A stretch of 64,000 nt of DNA from Uranotaenia lowii (lineage: Eukaryota; Arthropoda; Insecta; Diptera; Culicidae): assembly GCF_029784155.1 (NCBI RefSeq), contig NC_073692.1, forward strand, positions 435,031,228 through 435,095,227, in the 5' to 3' direction. The notes under the pieces were generated by a model. That model made no database searches. It was given only the letters and a program-made list of their open reading frames with translations, and was not told the origin of the DNA. The position numbers and the translations under genes are program-made. Shown here piece by piece: positions 45,601 through 56,582 of the stretch (its first letter is position 1; the number at the start of each line of letters is the position of its first letter).

Positions 45601-47424
45601 TAGATTTTAAGACTTTTATTTAGAGCATCACGTGCGCCTTCTATGATGCACACTAAATCAAGTCTATTTTTGATTAAATTTTCTGTTTCCTGAATCTTGA
45701 CCTTCAAATTAACTCAAGTTTTTAAATTTGGCCAAAGTTACGATAAAAGAAACCCCGACTGATTTGCAGCTTTCACAGATCGTCAGCCTCCTCAAGTATT
45801 CATATTTTTTTTTTTAAATTCATCTTCGAAAAATTGTCTGAGATTTGTCAAAGTAAAGTTTTTGACTGAAAACCTGTCAGAGGCCCGCCAAAGATTTCGT
45901 TTTGCTGTCTATTACGAATTTTTGTCTCCCCACTTGCAGTCAAAATATTTTGCGCTAAATTTAACCACCGTATTTTGATTATTTTACCGAGGAAGAGCCT
46001 TTCTAACTTTGTAGAAATTAAGTCAGGCCTGAGATTTGGTCAACTATTAGTCAGAAAAAATAATTTTTTATCACTTCCCCCATTGAAATTTAGATTGCTA
46101 TTGATAAAACCTCTTACATTCCTTTACTTCATGGAGTCAATCATTTTTAGTTTTATTTATATTTTAGATCACTGTTACTTCCCCTAGGACTCCTTAATCA
46201 AATAACTAATCGAATTTTGGTAAAATTGTTTATTTCCAGCTGTTTCGGGCTTCCCACTTAGACTCTTCTGGGTTTTTCTCGATCCTGGCCGTAAAATTTT
46301 GCAATGAGCTTCTGTATTGAACGCTATCTCACAAACAAATTGTTGCATTTTCTTTCGAATACACTCTTCATGTTGCTAAAAATCAGTTGAAAATGTCAGC
46401 AACAGTCTTTTCATGGCTTTATTTTCTGATTCGGTTTAAAGATTTGGAATTTATTCCCCGCATTTCTGCTTTATGAACATATTGCTGTTATATTCTTTCG
46501 AAGGTAATCTTTCATTTTTATCCACATCCAAACATCTTCAGTCATCCAAGCACATATGTCTCTAATTCTAGCTTATACTTAGATAGTCTTAGAATATTTT
46601 ACCTTGAGTTCCTAATATACAGAGAGTACATTCGATAGTAGCTATTCAGCAGAATTGGCTTGTAGATTGTGGCCATTTTCAACAAATTCTTCGAACGGGG
46701 TATGACATGATTGCCTTGAGAATTCTGGCATAAAAACTCGAGAAAAATAACGCATTATCAGATACCACTACAGAAAATCAGGTGAAAGAAAATCGCAACT
46801 GAAGAGTGAGCATCGAACTCAAAACAACTTTCTAAACTCGTTTTGTCAGTTGGTCTACTTTATAAGTGTTCTACCTTGATCAGTTAGAGAACGAGGGTTG
46901 ATTGGTTTAGAATTTATGTCCAAGGTTACCGAAATCACAGAAAAATCTATAATTTCACAGTATTTTGAGCCAATTTTCGTGACAGAACACAAAATTCTAG
47001 GAATATTCACAGATTTCACTAAATTTTAATATTTTGAACGTATTTTTAAGATACAATTATCTTTGAATGGGAAAAAAGATTAATTTGGTAATGTTAATTG
47101 ATTTTTCTAAAGTGATATGTAAAAAAACGCAATTTGATATGATTTTTGAATGAAATTAATTGAAAAGCATCACAGTAACCGTCACAGAATTTTTGGGTAA
47201 GATCATAGAAAATCAGAATTTTTTTTGTCAAAACACAGATTTATTTTTGACAAGCTTGCTTATGTCCCGGCTAATAAAGAAATTGAATTTACTGTTTCCT
47301 AGAGCTTGTTTGGTGATTGTTTTCATATTATTTTCTCTTATGATGGAAAAGTGAGCGATGTGAAAATGTATTTTGGTTGCTTTCAGCCATACACAATGCG
47401 ATTTTGTTATGAGAACGGTAGCTA
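42606..47424. other. Intergenic or intronic DNA, no gene seen
   Basis: AT-rich apart from a GC-richer unique island at about 43600-44740. ORFs in the island (up to 97 codons) overlap on both strands. The stretch 45000-47400 is AT-rich with only spurious ORFs. No element with clear ends. Confidence 0.5.
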
Positions 47425-48608
47425 CACTGCCGGTCAAAAGTTTGGGATCACCCGCTAAAAAACATTCAAATTTTTAACGTTCATATCTCAGCGGTCTATG
47501 GAAATATTGCAAATCTTCTGATCTTATTTGAAAGATAATGAGCAATAGCTATTTCGGAGGTATTTTGCCATGAAATAATGTTTTAGTTTTGCACCTAAAA
47601 CTCAACCTAAAGTTAGAACATTTTCAAAAAATCGCACTGAATATTCAAGCCGATCATCTCGCGATAGAGTGGACAAAATTTCAAAGTTTGAGTTGCATTA
47701 GAATCTTTATTCTATACTTCTCAAAACACAATCAAAAAACTTTGTGCAAAAATTTAAGTATGTACTTTTAATTAATAAAATAGACAGTTATCGTCCAAAA
47801 GTTTGGGATCACCCCTGGTATGGTGTATCGGGCAAAATTTTGGGCCGTTTGGGGCGTTCATATCTTTCTCATCTAATATCGTATTGCAGATCTGAAGGGT
47901 ACATTTGAAAGCTTAAGAATTGTCGTTTTTTTATAAATTCATACAAAAATTATATTTTAAAGTGATAACCTTAAAAAATTTAACTGAAATTAAATGTTTT
48001 TTTTTTAATTCACACTTATGGTTCTGATTTTTTATGGTTATGGATTTGAAATATAAGTTTTTAATAAATTTATGAAAAAACAATGATTCTTAAGCTTTCA
48101 AATGCACCCTTCAGATCTGCAATACGATGTTAGATGAGAAAGATATGAATGAGTTAAATTTGCATGTTTTTAAAAGAATGATCCCAAACTTTTGGCCGAT
48201 ACACCATACTAGGGGTGATCCCAAACTTTTGGACGATAACTTAAGTGTCTATTCTATTAATTAAAAGTACATTCTTAAATTTTTGCACAAAAATTTTTGA
48301 TTGTGTTTTGAGAAGTATAGAATAAGGATTCTAGTGCAACTCAAATTTTGAAATTTGGTCCACTCTATCCCGAGATGATCGGCTTTGAATATTGAGTGCG
48401 ATTTTCTGAAAATGTTCTAACTTTAGGTTGAGTTTTAGGTGCAAAACTAAAACATTATTTCTTGGCAAAATACCTACGAAATAGCTATTGCTCATTATCT
48501 TTCAAATAAGATCAGAAGATTTGCCATATGTCCTAAGACCGCTGAGATATGAACGATCAAAATTTGCATGTTTTTTAGCGGGTGATCCCAAACTTTTGAC
48601 CGGCAGTG
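47425..48608. mobile_element. Palindromic Tc1-type element, 1184 bp, TA-flanked, with nested inner TIRs
   Basis: Ends are cactgccggtcaaaagtttg followed by ggatcaccc, perfectly inverted at 48580-48608. TA flanks both sides (47423-47424, 48609-48610). The arms pair over most of their length. A second inverted pair starting gttatcgtccaaaagtttgg lies inside (from about 47784, and ending near 48240), which looks like another element's ends or a duplicated TIR. The terminal sequence type is common in Tc1-like transposons. No transposase ORF. Confidence 0.9.
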
Positions 48609-50482
48609 TATTTAAGAACACTGCTTTTTTTGTCTTCATAGAATTTTGTGTACAGAAGTTTTCTAGTAAAACAAAATTGAATAAGTCGTGAACTTAATTC
48701 ACATATTTCTATTATAAAATCGGGCGCTGAATCCAAAAATGCAATTAAAAATCTCGATAGAACAACTTTGATTTATGTTAAAAATTAATAATAAATAATT
48801 AATAAAAAATCATAAACAATATAACATCAATTCGATTTTTTTTTGCAAATTAAAGGTGAATTTCTTTTTTGTGTAAAGCCAACAATATTCTTAATATTTC
48901 TGAATCAATGATCGAAAAAACAAAAAAAAAACATTTTTTAATGAATCAAAACAATCAAAACACTGAATGTTTTGAATCTTATTTGGCTGAATTTCAATTT
49001 TCATATTAGGAAAGTTACTTTAAATAATCTGCAATGTTGATTTGTTCAATTTCTTTAGAAATTTGTTCAGCTCGTAAAGCAATTCAAATAGTTCAAAATT
49101 TTACTTAAAAACAGACCAACAAAAGTGATTAAAATCAAATTCGCCAAGTCAGCTACAAACGTAGATCCTTACAATTCGCAAAGCACTTATGAAAGAAAAA
49201 ATCACCAGGAATGAGGAAGCAAAACATGCCATAAAACATTTGATTTTGATTAGCTTACGAAAATTTGTTTTGCCGCTCGTAAAATTATGTTTGGATTGAA
49301 CATTTTGTATCCTTTTCGTTTGAGTTGCACTCGACGCGAAGAATCGATCAAGGCGTATCGTCCTTAGTCGTTAACTAGTGCTGCAGGAGAGAAATCCACG
49401 CTTGAGCTCCTTTGTTTTTACGAGTAATAACGTCATAGCCAACTTTGACGCCTCCGGAAGCTAGCGACTTGTGTCCCTCATCATGCTCGTACACATCGTG
49501 GCGATGTCGTCGAGTGAGTGAGTGAGTGAGTGAGTATGCTACCATAAATCGCTTCATTTTCTTTCTGAGGTCGAGGTGAACCATGTGACTTCTGATAAAG
49601 TAGGAGGAAGCGGGTAGGAATTTTCATCAGAGAAGACGCGATTGCCGTATACCAATCATCGCATTTTCTTGTTTTTCCTAAGCAATCTTCGGATGCTGTG
49701 CCGGCACCCTTTGCAATAACCCTTAGCAAAAGTCGTTTCCGGAGGAGTTTTCCTCGTTCTCACTGTTTCTCTATTGGATGGCTTGACTTCCAAGTTGAAA
49801 AATCGATTAATGTACTTGAAAAGAAATCGACTGCCGTTGAAGCGTTAAGACTTTATTACGAGATGACTTTCGAAGAAGCTCTCCTACTGGCGCACCGGCT
49901 TATGATGGGTGATGGGTTGTTTTCTGTGAACGAGCGTATCCGGAGCTCAATGACACGGACTAATGCTTTCCACCACCTTCATCCAGCCACACTCTCTGGA
50001 GCCACCACACATTGCGACGTCTTCCAGGGGCGGCGAGGCGATCGAAAAATCCATTGAATCTACTTGGTACGGCGTCTGAGACTGGAGGCGAAGTAGACGT
50101 CTTAATAATTGGCTTTTTCAAGGGTAATAGACACAAGTCTGACACTTCAATTTGCCACCCACTTTGTGGATGAGTCACAAGCGCGCCTCGGGCTTGAAGA
50201 ATTTGTGAAATATACTTTCTGCTCAATCAATTTTACGTTCAGGTGAGATTATTTCATTTCTTGTATGTTGGTTTGATAAAAAAATGTCATCTTTCAAATG
50301 GTTTTTTGTTGGAATTTTCAATTGATAATTTTTTTTTTAAACCACAGGCTTTTTATGATAGTCAATTTCATTTTATTAAAAAAACATCACTTTAAAACCT
50401 TTTGAGTGACTTAATAACATTTTAATGAAAAGCTACTTTCAAATATTCATACCGATTTCCGTCCATCCATAATTGAATCGCG
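48609..50482. other. Intergenic or intronic DNA, no gene seen
   Basis: AT-rich to about 49300, then a GC-richer island to 50200 with overlapping short ORFs on both strands. (GAGT)n microsatellite at 49512-49535. Confidence 0.45.
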
Positions 50483-51202
50483 ATGGGAAGCTATAAAAGC
50501 AGTCGAACAAACCCGAAAATAACCTTCAACCGGCCATTTGCCAAACCGAAATCTGGTTCAACTTGCCCAGGCCCAGGAAGCGAAAAAGAAAACAATGAAG
50601 ATTTAACCCTCTCAAGGCGGAAGTTAACAGTCGATCCGAGACTGGAAAAAGCTCCTCAAAATGATAGCGGAAAAAAGTCGTCCAGTCAAAAAACAAAATC
50701 CCAACAACCCGCAAAACCCCGGCAGACGTTTGAAAAATTCAAAAGGGGTTTAGAGAGTAAAAAAAGGCGACACTGCTCCAAAACGTTTCCGGAAAGCTCT
50801 GTTGTCTTTGGGAACTTTTTTTCTTCCTTATTCCAACGCCACGGTTTTATTTTTACCCCTGGCTTCCCCTTACCAATGCCTCGTTTTGGGGCCGGTCGAT
50901 CGGTTCAGAATTTTGTGATTTTTTTCGACAAAGTCCCTTTTTCGAACGATCTGCCAGTTTGCGGACACCACCGGCGATGGCTTGAAATTCCCGGAGCGCT
51001 GACCGATTTTATGCAAAGAGCTTCTATTTCAACCAAAAGTAGAAAAAAATCAGGAAAAAATTGCCAAGAAAAACTGAAAGCTCTAAACTTTGCTGTTTCC
51101 ATGCTACAGTATAGAATTCTTGAGAAAGTGTTAAGCCATCCAACAACGAGTGCCTGCCTGAGAGCGCCGAGGATTGAGCTTGAGCGAATGAATGCCGTTT
51201 GA
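50483..51202 (+). CDS. Uncharacterised ORF, 239 codons
   Basis: The longest open frame outside the chitinases that starts with ATG (context atcgcgATGgg). The predicted protein is basic, with a Lys/Ser/Pro-rich first half (KSSRTNPK, KKSSSQKTKSQQPAKPRQ) and no recognised domain, signal peptide or membrane segment. Antisense ORFs overlap it, no splice structure is evident and no neighbours suggest a role. It may be chance in a GC-richer island, or an exon of a disordered protein. Confidence 0.2.
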   Translation: MGSYKSSRTNPKITFNRPFAKPKSGSTCPGPGSEKENNEDLTLSRRKLTVDPRLEKAPQNDSGKKSSSQKTKSQQPAKPRQTFEKFKRGLESKKRRHCSKTFPESSVVFGNFFSSLFQRHGFIFTPGFPLPMPRFGAGRSVQNFVIFFDKVPFSNDLPVCGHHRRWLEIPGALTDFMQRASISTKSRKKSGKNCQEKLKALNFAVSMLQYRILEKVLSHPTTSACLRAPRIELERMNAV

Positions 51203-52251
51203 ATATGGAAGTAGCGCGCTGGATTTGAATTTCAATCACCTGGTTGATACTGTTTAAAGAAACGTTTGCGAAGTCCGGATCGAGTGGACAAATTTTCGGT
51301 AGCAAAAAAAAGTGAAAACATCAGCCAAGATTACTTTCTGGGAATGAAAAACTGCTTAGGAGTTGAAATATAGTTATTGTTAACACAGGGAATATTTTGT
51401 TATTTTCATCAGGGATTTTAATTCTTAGCAAAGATTCACGAAATACCTTAAAAAAAATAATTCGAGGAAACCATAAACTCACATTAAAAATTTCATCTAC
51501 TCCTTAAAAAACTTGACTACCTACGAATTTTATTTGATTCAAACTGCAACATTTGATATATGTTATGATGCATTAATTTTTTTTTCATCAGAACTGTGCC
51601 ATTTTTCGTTTCTCTTAGAACTGTTTTTGTAGTTTTTGTTTGGCTTCAACTTTTTATGAATTAAAGAAAGTTGGTAAGTCAGTGGTAATATTTTAATGTC
51701 ATTCTGATTGATTATATTTTCGACGTGTTTCGATCACCGTTTGATTATACTTAACAACACTGTTTGTCAAGAACGAAAAACATCAAATTCTGTTTCAATA
51801 ATATTAAAGATTTCCATTTACACAAACAATATCACAAATCAAATGCACTCACACAAACTGCTCGAGCACAATCAACAGCAGAGTCACCTAACTGATTGCT
51901 TCCGATTTACGACACCTACGATAGGGGGGATTCCTAATTGGCGAGGTGTCTCGAAACGTAATCACAATAAAGCAATTATCTAGCAATAAAACCTTTTGAT
52001 TTGTGCCACCTTCGGTGATTTGACTTTTGCCACCATCCGAAGACACCTGGCATGGCCCACACAAAAGAAAGGATTGCCTCCCTTAGCGAGAATGAGTGGG
52101 GTTCACCTGCAGTTTTCCTCATGAATGAACTCACACTCCCTCTCACAGCTTTTTTAATTGCTTTATTACACTATTTATTATCACAGGATCTAGTTGGCTT
52201 TGGTTGGTTTTCTAATGTTCAGTCAGAGCGAGACATTTGGGTTGTAGAAAA
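51203..52251. other. AT-rich DNA, no gene seen
   Basis: No credible ORF; a moderately GC-richer stretch begins at about 51850. Confidence 0.4.
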
Positions 52252-52422
52252 ATGCGTACGAACATGCAAGTCTGCTTGCTTCCCATATTTTTTTTTCTTC
52301 TTTTTGCTGTGACAGTTTGTCGAGTAGCCGGTTTGGTCGAACATAATCGTGCAGATACCTCCTCCATAGAACCAAAGCCTGCTCGGATGTCACCTCTTCG
52401 TGTCAGTTGTAATAAAAAGTAA
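52252..52422 (+). CDS. Candidate small secreted peptide, 56 aa
   Basis: I do not recognise this. ATG at 52252 has A at -3 and opens MRTNMQVCLLPIFFFLLFAV, a textbook signal peptide with a possible cut after VAG. A hydrophilic tail of about 30 residues follows (LVEHNRADTSSIEPKPARM...) and ends CNKK before TAA. One cysteine in the tail and no dibasic site before the end. It could be a first exon (a GT follows the AAAAA at 52416) or chance; T-runs easily encode hydrophobic stretches. Confidence 0.22.
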   Translation: MRTNMQVCLLPIFFFLLFAVTVCRVAGLVEHNRADTSSIEPKPARMSPLRVSCNKK

Positions 52423-54410
52423 TTGTTATTCAAGTCATGTCACGGGTGCTGCTGGTGAAAGTAATGTGTGTGTTAGTGTGGGGTTGAGTTTGATATCAAC
52501 CAGTTGAGATCTTTCTCGGTGGAAGGTGGAACTCGTGGTCCTGTTTGAGGTAGGTAAGCAAGAGGTGGCTGCGGTAACGAACGGCTCCGTAATCATGTGC
52601 CACTGATAATTGCCGTAAATTATGTGAACAAATTAGTCACAAGTGTATGTGCGGGACCATGCAGGTCCTACCTAAGCTAGAGTGAGCTCTCTAACTGGCT
52701 AACCGTGGCTGGGTAGTTTAGACATATTCATTGCAGGAATTATTTCCCCCCCTTAAAAGGTTCTTTAGGCTAGACCACCCCCACCCAGATTACGTTTTGA
52801 GCCAACTGGGCTAGAGTCGATCCTAGATGACCTAACGAATGGTAATGAGTCTGTCACGCCTGCTCTTATCAAGATTATATCAGCCAGAGCTATTTATGCT
52901 GCTTTTGATCATGTTAATCATAGGTCAGTGGATTTGTAGAGCTCGGTTGATTATGGGTATTTGATGACAAGCTGCTACCCATCAAAATCAACTGCTGACA
53001 ATTTTCTATTTCGCACTTTTTCTCTTGAATGGCATCATTATCGTAGCAATTATTGATTGAAACTCAGAACGCATTTCTGTTGTGGTACTACGCATTTTTT
53101 TTTTTATCTCAAATTACTTTATCAAACTCCTATACAATATACAGGTAAAGGATTAGTGCATCGTTTTTGTCTTTTGACCCACAAAAATAATCAAATGTTG
53201 TGGTATGCCGGAATGAGTTTTTCGAATAACGGCCGAAAATCAAATAATTACCATTTCTACTATCAATGAAATAGCTTTTTTCTAATTTTGTCGTCTAAAT
53301 TATGCTCATATTTTGACGTATATTTTGTAAATACTTTGCCTGGAATTGAGATAAACTTCATAAATTTTATGATGTTAATAAGCATAAGTTAGTCCCTACG
53401 GTTACTTTCCATCTAAAAGTACTTTCTACTTTAAAACTTTCGTCATCAGGAATCCAAACGATACATTTTTGAAAGTAAGACTGGTACAATAAGCATCCGG
53501 GCAAAATCTGGGTGAATTTGATCTAAATTCAGGAACAATGTAGCAAAAATCAAGAAAAAAATACTTGAAATTTTTTTTAATCGAAAGCTTCAGAAAAATT
53601 TAAAATTATACTTTTTGATTCCGGAAAACTGTTCTTTGTTATTTGTTGCTCATAAAATTTCATTTGAGTTTTTATGAGTCATCATGAGTCCTATTTCGGA
53701 TCCTTAACCTTTCTCACATTGCTGCCGATTGCAGCAGAACCAAAACAATATTGGTTGTGGTTCTCCACTCGCTTTGGACAATTCGCAATTGATGATTGCT
53801 GAGAACAATAGGTTGATACAAGGTACAAATGTCATCATCGTACACGCAACCCGATGCTTACCCATATTGTGGTTAGCAGTTACACTGCAGTGTTGCTAGA
53901 TGTTCTGAGTAAGAGTTTCAAAGTACTTATTCAAAAATGAGTACTTTCCCGGTTAGGGAAGATGATATGTGGAGAGTGAGACAGTAGCAATCGCTAATGA
54001 ATTGTTTAGTAATGTCATGACTAGACTGATGAAACATAAATAAAGATAACCTTATTCCACCACTGAAACCTGCGTTGTTACTTAGTTTTCTACACTTTTT
54101 GTTTCAATAGTAATTGGGATGCATGTTCACGACGATATTGCTTGTAATATTAAACAGTATTTATGAACGACCCTTTTGCTTGCCTATCAAGCTGAAATTT
54201 GAAATAAGAAATTGATTGACTGCCAAAAATACACCCATGCACGAATTCTTGTCTTGTTTTGATGCATAATAATCAATGTATTGCAAAAACAATCAACAGT
54301 TAATACGAACGACTTCCTTTTCTATCGTCTGAAACAAAATTTGATATCAGGCATTTTAAATCAGGAAAACCCCTGTAAAACACTCGAGTAAGAAGCGGAT
54401 GACTAAAGTA
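52423..54410. other. Intergenic or intronic DNA, no gene seen
   Basis: A GC-richer island at 52440-52900 is followed by AT-rich DNA. A 'ccgggcaaaatctggg' word near 53497 resembles the dispersed repeat family. No ORF of note. Confidence 0.45.
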
Positions 54411-55262
54411 GGGGAACATGCCCTATTATGCGCCACCTAAGCGAATCGCTGATTTTCTACGTATTCCACGTACAAATTGTGTTAAAAATGGGTGTAATCG
54501 TTGAAGAAAAGTGTTTTCTACAAATGCCTATGATTTTGTATTACTCAAATTGCTATAGTTGCTTCAAAAACTTGATTTTTAAATACCACATTTAAAGCAA
54601 CAGAACAAAACTGTGTTGCAAATACGCGCCGCTGTGTATTCAATACGCGCCTAGCAGCCGAGCACACCCGAAAGCAGCCGAAGACCGAAAACACACCAAT
54701 ACTTACAGACACTTTGACTGAAAAGAAAACCAAAATGGACTAATCATAATTTAAAAAAATGGAAAAGTAGATTTTTTGGGCTGAATTAACGCTCAAAATA
54801 TGGTTTTAGACTTTTTGTTCATTTTCAATGAAAATTGGCCTTTTTGAAAAATTTATAATATTTTCAGCCTACTACGATTGGCGCGTTATAACGAGCGCAT
54901 GGGCCGTGATAGAACATACCCATGAAAAGCATACCTTAGCGAGTTCAGTATGATTTTTTAGCATAAAATCATAGTTTAGATTCTTCTCTATCGATGTGTC
55001 AGAAAATATTGTCTTATTCGTTTTTCTCTGCTTGGTGACACCTTATTGAAAGTGTTTAAAAATTTAGATCGAAATGAAGTAAAACCTAAATTGTGAAATT
55101 ATCACGACACAGGGGCATTTTAAGGGAAAATTCATACTTGCCAGGGCGTATCACAGCATTTAAAACAAATTGGTAATATTTTGCAGGCTTAAAATGTTTC
55201 AGAATCTTCAAAACAAGGATGGCGCGTATTAGCCACATGGGGCGTTATATAAACTTTTCCCC
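54411..55262. repeat. Interspersed repeat copy B (uninterrupted, inverted to copy A)
   Basis: 852 bp, starting ggggaacatgccctattatg and ending ...aaacttttcccc, with TA on both sides (54409-54410, 55263-55264). It aligns along its length to the reverse complement of 5237-6557 without the nested hAT MITE, keeping one atcacggc at the empty site. Sequence identity is high by eye. It abuts the transposase relic that follows. Confidence 0.85.
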
Positions 55263-56060
55263 TAAATCTCTACGTATCAAGTCGTTATTTGGCAAAAAGA
55301 TCGGCATATCGAGCTACGTTCAGAATGTAAAGAAGAGAGCTGGACTACATACATTCAAGGTACAGAACTTCCCAAACCGCGATGAACGGCAACAACCGAC
55401 GGCTAAAACTCGGGCACGGAAGCTCTACGAGAAGATGCTGACAAAATTGGCTACTGCGTGATGGACGACAAAACGTGTATAAAAGCAGATTTTAAGCAAA
55501 TTCCGGGGATGGAGTTTTCACCGGCAAGAGTAAGTTCTATGTGGACGACTTATTTAAGAAGAAGAAAATGTCGAAGTTCGCTCCCAAATATCTTGTTTGG
55601 CAGGCGATCTGCTCTTGCGGACTCAGGAGTGAGCGTTATGTGACAAAGGGCACAGTAAAAGTCGAATTCTACAAATATGAGTGCCTCGAGAAGCGCTTTT
55701 GACCGTTCTTGCAGAAGCGCGACGAAGCTCCGCTATTTTGGCCAGATTAGGCATCATGCCACTATTCTAAAAGTGCCCTAGAGTGGTATGAGGCCAGTTC
55801 TGTCCATTTTGTTCCAAAAGACATGAACCCGCCAAACTGTCCTGAGCTGCGCCCGAGGGGCAGTACTGGGTAATTCTTAAGCGGGAACTTCGGAAGAGCA
55901 AGAAGACAGACAAAGACGAGAAGGACATGTTAAGAAAATAGAAAAAAAAATGAGAAACTGGTTCCGGACGACACTGTAAAGACTTTGATTGAGGGCATCA
56001 AGCGAAAATGCGTTCAATTTTACACTCAAAGCACAATTGATCAACTTTTCTTTTGATTTT
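55263..56060 (+). pseudogene. Dead Tc1/mariner (DD37E-like) transposase
   Basis: Translated pieces in shifting frames resemble mosquito DD37E-type transposases. An N-terminal part (GLHTFKVQNFPNRDERQQ) is followed by a frameshift to CVMDDKT (first Asp, ATG at 55461), then LVWQAICSCGLRSERYVTKG, FWPD followed by a stop (second Asp, near 55734), and NPPNCPELRP. The expected Glu in the 'IEKYW' box reads RGQYW. Several stops and frameshifts confirm loss of function. It begins right after repeat copy B, so the 5' part may have been displaced or lost. Confidence 0.85.
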
Positions 56061-56307
56061 TGAAGTAAATGTATGTATTAAACCATTCCGAAATTTTGGT
56101 TTGATTCTAAACGTTATAAGAAACTTGGCATGACGTTTTCGGTTTCGCATTAATTTCGTGTTCGCTTTTTATGGCAAGCTATTTGCATCTGTAGTCTGCG
56201 TTCAAGTATTTTCTTCACTAATGGTACGTTAAATGTTCAAGTATACCAAGAATAATGCTTGGAAAACAGATATCTGCCTCTCTTTAAAAAAGAATCAATA
56301 TTTCTCT

Positions 56308-56582
56308 CTGTTCTGACCGAATTTGGCATTTGCATATTACGCCAAGCCTGTACTGCAGTGGCTTTCAGACAACAACATCCAATTCGTCGAGAAAAATATC
56401 AATCAACCAAATTGACCGATTGAACGATACTGGGCGATTGTGAAGAGGATTTTTAGGAAGGATGGGACAATTTCTCAAAGCAGGGAAGTATTCGTGAAAG
56501 GCAGCATCCAGGAAATGCACAAAAGCTACTGTGCAGAACCAGATGGAAGGTATTTGATTGAAAGTGCGATCATTCATTCATA
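56308..56582 (+). pseudogene. Second Tc1/mariner transposase fragment (C-terminal)
   Basis: Reads NLAFAYYAKPVLQWLSDNN, then a stop, then PIERYWAIVKRIF...EMHKSYC, ending at TAA. The catalytic Glu of the PIERYW box is kept, but the Asp expected at the 'DLA-x-x-Y' position is Asn, and a stop interrupts the frame. It differs enough from the relic at 55263 to be another family member. No 5' half was found. Confidence 0.8.
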
